Assembly (NCBI GenBank): GCA_938036655.1 | Contig: CALHQS010000081.1 | Coordinates: 1 to 6,262 of the forward strand | From: an uncultured Candidatus Altimarinota bacterium | Lineage (GTDB): Bacteria; Patescibacteriota; Gracilibacteria; BD1-5; UBA2023 | Direction of reading: 5' to 3' | Length of the DNA stretch: 6,262 bases | Position numbers and translations under genes: made by a program | The notes under the pieces: generated by a model | Told to the model about the DNA's origin: nothing | Database searches by the model: none | The model's input: only the letters and a program-made list of their open reading frames with translations | Part shown: positions 4,823 through 6,262 of the stretch, piece after piece | Layout: each line of letters begins with the position of its first letter | How positions within the stretch are numbered: position 1 is the stretch's first letter

Positions 4823-5882
4823 CATTATTAGAAGGGGATTGATGGAATTTTTTATGTGCTTCTTTGAGTTTGGGGTTTGTAACATGCGTGTATACTTGTG
4901 TTGTGGTGATAGAGGCATGTCCCAGAAGTTCCTGGATGATACGAATATCTGCGCCATTTGTGAGTAGGGTAGTGGCAAAGCTGTGACGCAGTGTGTGGGC
5001 GTGGAGGTTTTTGAGAATTCAAGCCTTAATGCCGTATTCTTTAATCATATTGGTAATAAAAAATCGTGAAAGACGAATTTTTTCATTACTCAAAAATGCA
5101 GAATTAATATTTTCAGCAGAAAAATTGTGCCTGATAAAAAGGGGAGAGAAGTGATCAGTTCGGGCTTCTAGGTATTCCCGAATTGCATTTTTAGCATTTT
5201 CTGTTAGATACACAACTCGCAATTTCCCTCATTTTCCCCGCACTGCAAACTCCATCGTATCTAAATTCACATCGTTTCTATTGAGGCTCGTGAGCTCAGA
5301 AATACGCAATCCAGTCGAATAAATACATTCACAAATGGCAAAATTACGCTTCCCTCTAAGTGTTTCCCTGTCAATGCTCGTGAAAAAATTTTCAATCTCT
5401 TCTTGCGTTAAAAATGTCACTTCCCGATCGTTTGTTTTCATCAAATCAATTGTTGTTGGATCGAGACAATCCACTTCTTCTTTTTTAAGAAATTTGAGCC
5501 AAGATCGTATAGTAATCATATGTGCGTTCACGGTTTTGGTTGATAAACCGCCATCAGCAAGTGATAAACGCCACTCGTCAAAATCTTTTTTTGTGATATT
5601 TTCGATACGAATCTCTGGCACATGCTTAGCAAGTTCAATCAGTGGTGATTTCCAATTTTTTGCAAGAGATGGATCGATTGGCGGAAGAAAAATATTTGCA
5701 GAAATCTGAGTTTTTTCAGGTTTTTCAGGAAGGTTGGATTCGAGAATTTTTTCAATTTTTGGCTCAATCCAACTGATAAAGCGCCAAATATGGAATGCGT
5801 ACTGCTCCTGAGTTTTTCGCGAGCGTCACTTATGCAGTCGCAAATACACGAGAAAATTATTAAAGGCATCAAGAATATTCAT
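4818..5882 (-). CDS. Tyrosine recombinase of the XerC/XerD family, TGA = Gly
   Basis: This is a site-specific recombinase of the Xer type, known for resolving chromosome dimers and used by some mobile elements. The frame from ATG 5882-5880 to TAA 4820-4818 gives 354 residues and crosses three TGA codons: residues 19 (LHKGRSRKT), 218 (RGKGGK) and 288 (YGIKAGIL). Gly fits the family at each, and at 218 it is close to invariant. The N-terminal core-binding domain covers about 1-135, the catalytic domain about 155-345. Catalytic residues are all visible: Arg193 (GLRISEL), Lys220 (GKGGK), His296 and Arg299 (HTLRH), His332 (LLGH) and Tyr341 (QVYTHV). Typical Xer proteins are about 300 residues; the excess is an insert of about 50 at 40-95, Pro/Glu/Lys-rich. 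There is no ribosome binding site; the ATG abuts palindrome copy C. A standard-code reading breaks it into pieces and would wrongly call it a pseudogene. Confidence 0.93.
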
Positions 5883-5901
5883 ATTGCAAAAATACGCAAT
5901 A
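5882..5901. repeat. Palindrome family copy C, at recombinase start codon
   Basis: TATTGCA, AAAATA, CGCAATA. It is the most diverged centre of the family. It overlaps the recombinase ATG by one base on the minus strand, so binding here would cover the translation start and the leader. Confidence 0.5.
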
Positions 5902-5923
5902 AAATAAAAATATTATGTGAAGT

Positions 5924-5950
5924 ATTATATAGATTTTATTAAAAAATCAA
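5924..5950 (-). promoter_or_regulatory. Possible promoter of recombinase gene
   Basis: On the minus strand TTGATT (5950-5945) precedes a perfect TATAAT (5929-5924) by 15 bp. Transcription would start near 5917 and cross palindrome copy C before the ATG. Confidence 0.45.
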
Positions 5951-5969
5951 AATAAATATTTCTAAAAAG

Positions 5970-5992
5970 TTATTGCAATTTTTTGTAATAAT
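5970..5992. repeat. Palindrome family copy D
   Basis: TTATTGCA, ATTTTT, TGTAATAAT. The arms have the same orientation as copy B1 but the centre is the reverse complement of the AAAAAT centre in A2 and B1. The last two bases overlap the ATG of the 50-residue ORF. Confidence 0.6.
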
Positions 5993-6143
5993 GAGGCGTG
6001 AAAATACAAGAGAAAAAATTTCTGACGAACATTCCCTATCGGAAAATGATAAAAAACGCAAAATTCGCCAATATTTAAAAGATTGCTTTAAAATCGTTGT
6101 TTCTGAGTTATATTTTTGCAATTTTTCTGATAAAAGCCTATAA
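5991..6143 (+). CDS. Possible 50-residue basic protein
   Basis: ATG 5991 opens 50 codons ending at TAA. The frame contains no TGA, so it is open in the standard code as well; it was found by direct reading. The product starts MRRENTREKISDEHSLSEND, continues KKRKIRQYLKDCFKIVV and ends CNFSDKSL. It is highly charged, with a short basic helix-like part in the middle. There is no ribosome binding site; the ATG overlaps palindrome copy D and copy E follows seven bases after the stop. It is divergent from the recombinase gene. It may be a small accessory protein or a chance ORF; I do not recognise it. Confidence 0.35.
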   Translation: MRRENTREKISDEHSLSENDKKRKIRQYLKDCFKIVVSELYFCNFSDKSL

Positions 6144-6147
6144 TATT

Positions 6148-6175
6148 TTATTATTGCAAATATTTGTAATAATAA
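6148..6175. repeat. Palindrome family copy E, 11+6+11 layout
   Basis: Eleven-base arms TTATTATTGCA (6148-6158) and TGTAATAATAA (6165-6175) differ from perfect complementarity at one base, and enclose AATATT. The arm and centre lengths are those of classical Xer sites (dif), although the base sequence is not the usual dif consensus. Confidence 0.6.
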
Positions 6176-6262
6176 AATTGATAACCAATTGAGAAAAAGG
6201 GAATTAGAAAATAATTTTTAATCCCAATATTATAAGATACCTACAAAAATGTTAGCATCTTT
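6176..6262. other. Right-edge sequence with no certain gene
   Basis: This end is AT-rich and has no long ORF. GGGAATTA (near 6200) and TAATCCC (6220-6224 region) form a loose, bulged inverted repeat. An ATG at 6249 (ATG-TTA-GCA-TCT) is open to the edge and could be the start of a plus-strand gene, but too little is present to judge. Confidence 0.3.

Noticed and set aside
5335..5709. 124-codon plus-strand ORF
   Set aside because: It lies antisense to the recombinase catalytic region, with Ser/Phe/Val-rich composition typical of an antisense shadow.
4818..5882. Recombinase as a pseudogene with three nonsense mutations, or as a selenoprotein
   Set aside because: All three interruptions are TGA, none is TAA or TAG or a frameshift, and each sits at a Gly-compatible family position. 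Glycine fits; selenocysteine does not, and no selenocysteine insertion hairpin was apparent after the codons.
4191..6175. Palindrome family as a CRISPR array
   Set aside because: Copies are irregularly spaced by 25 to about 1,080 bases, genes lie between them, and the repeats are too short and diverged; no cas gene is present.
1..6262. tRNA, rRNA or known riboswitch
   Set aside because: No cloverleaf with a GTTCRA-type T loop, rRNA segment or recognisable riboswitch core was seen on either strand by eye; a covariance-model scan was not possible.

Overview
The window is AT-rich DNA that reads correctly only if TGA codes for glycine (genetic code 25). That code is known from the candidate-phyla-radiation bacteria Gracilibacteria and Absconditabacteria (SR1/BD1-5). 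The best evidence is a tyrosine recombinase gene on the minus strand (5882 to 4818). It is interrupted by three in-frame TGA codons, and all three fall where the Xer family has or tolerates glycine, including the Gly of the GKGGK hairpin. With TGA read as Gly it is one 354-residue protein with all six catalytic residues. A second membrane-protein gene (1080 leftwards off the edge) and the large membrane-sensor gene (2667-4184) also contain one TGA each, and their coding character continues past it. The choice between the two phyla is open.

Layout. 1-1080 (minus): a membrane protein of unknown function, cut by the left edge. 1135-2160 (plus): three small genes in a row, each with its own TTGACA-type promoter and its own hairpin terminator. 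The first and third products align over 37 residues without gaps and appear to be paralogues of an unrecognised small-protein family. The third has a structured leader with two hairpins and a four-codon upstream ORF. 2183-4184 (plus): a promoter overlapped by a 29-bp operator-like palindrome, then a roughly 230-bp stretch of about 15% G+C, then a PadR-type regulator lacking its N-terminal part, then a 505-residue protein with a HAAS-like N-terminus, PspC-like and other membrane segments and an outside domain. This is the usual PadR plus HAAS membrane-sensor pairing, but with the regulator's 5' end apparently replaced. 4254-4690 (minus): a small multi-pass membrane protein with a shared terminator between it and the sensor gene. 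4818-5882 (minus): the Xer-type recombinase. 5883-6262: short, very AT-rich sequence with a possible 50-residue ORF and no other recognisable gene.

The most striking unexplained structure is a family of seven near-palindromes of about 22 bp (core TATTGCA, six bases, TGYAATA). They occur only between 4190 and 6175, and they sit at the edges of the small membrane-protein gene, the recombinase gene and the 50-residue ORF. Their arm-6-arm layout recalls Xer recombination sites, and one copy is exactly 11+6+11. They could equally be operators or a dispersed genomic repeat. The summary of roles is therefore: a stress or envelope-sensing PadR/HAAS operon next to a recombinase-plus-palindrome region that may be mobile or invertible, preceded by a block of independently transcribed small genes.
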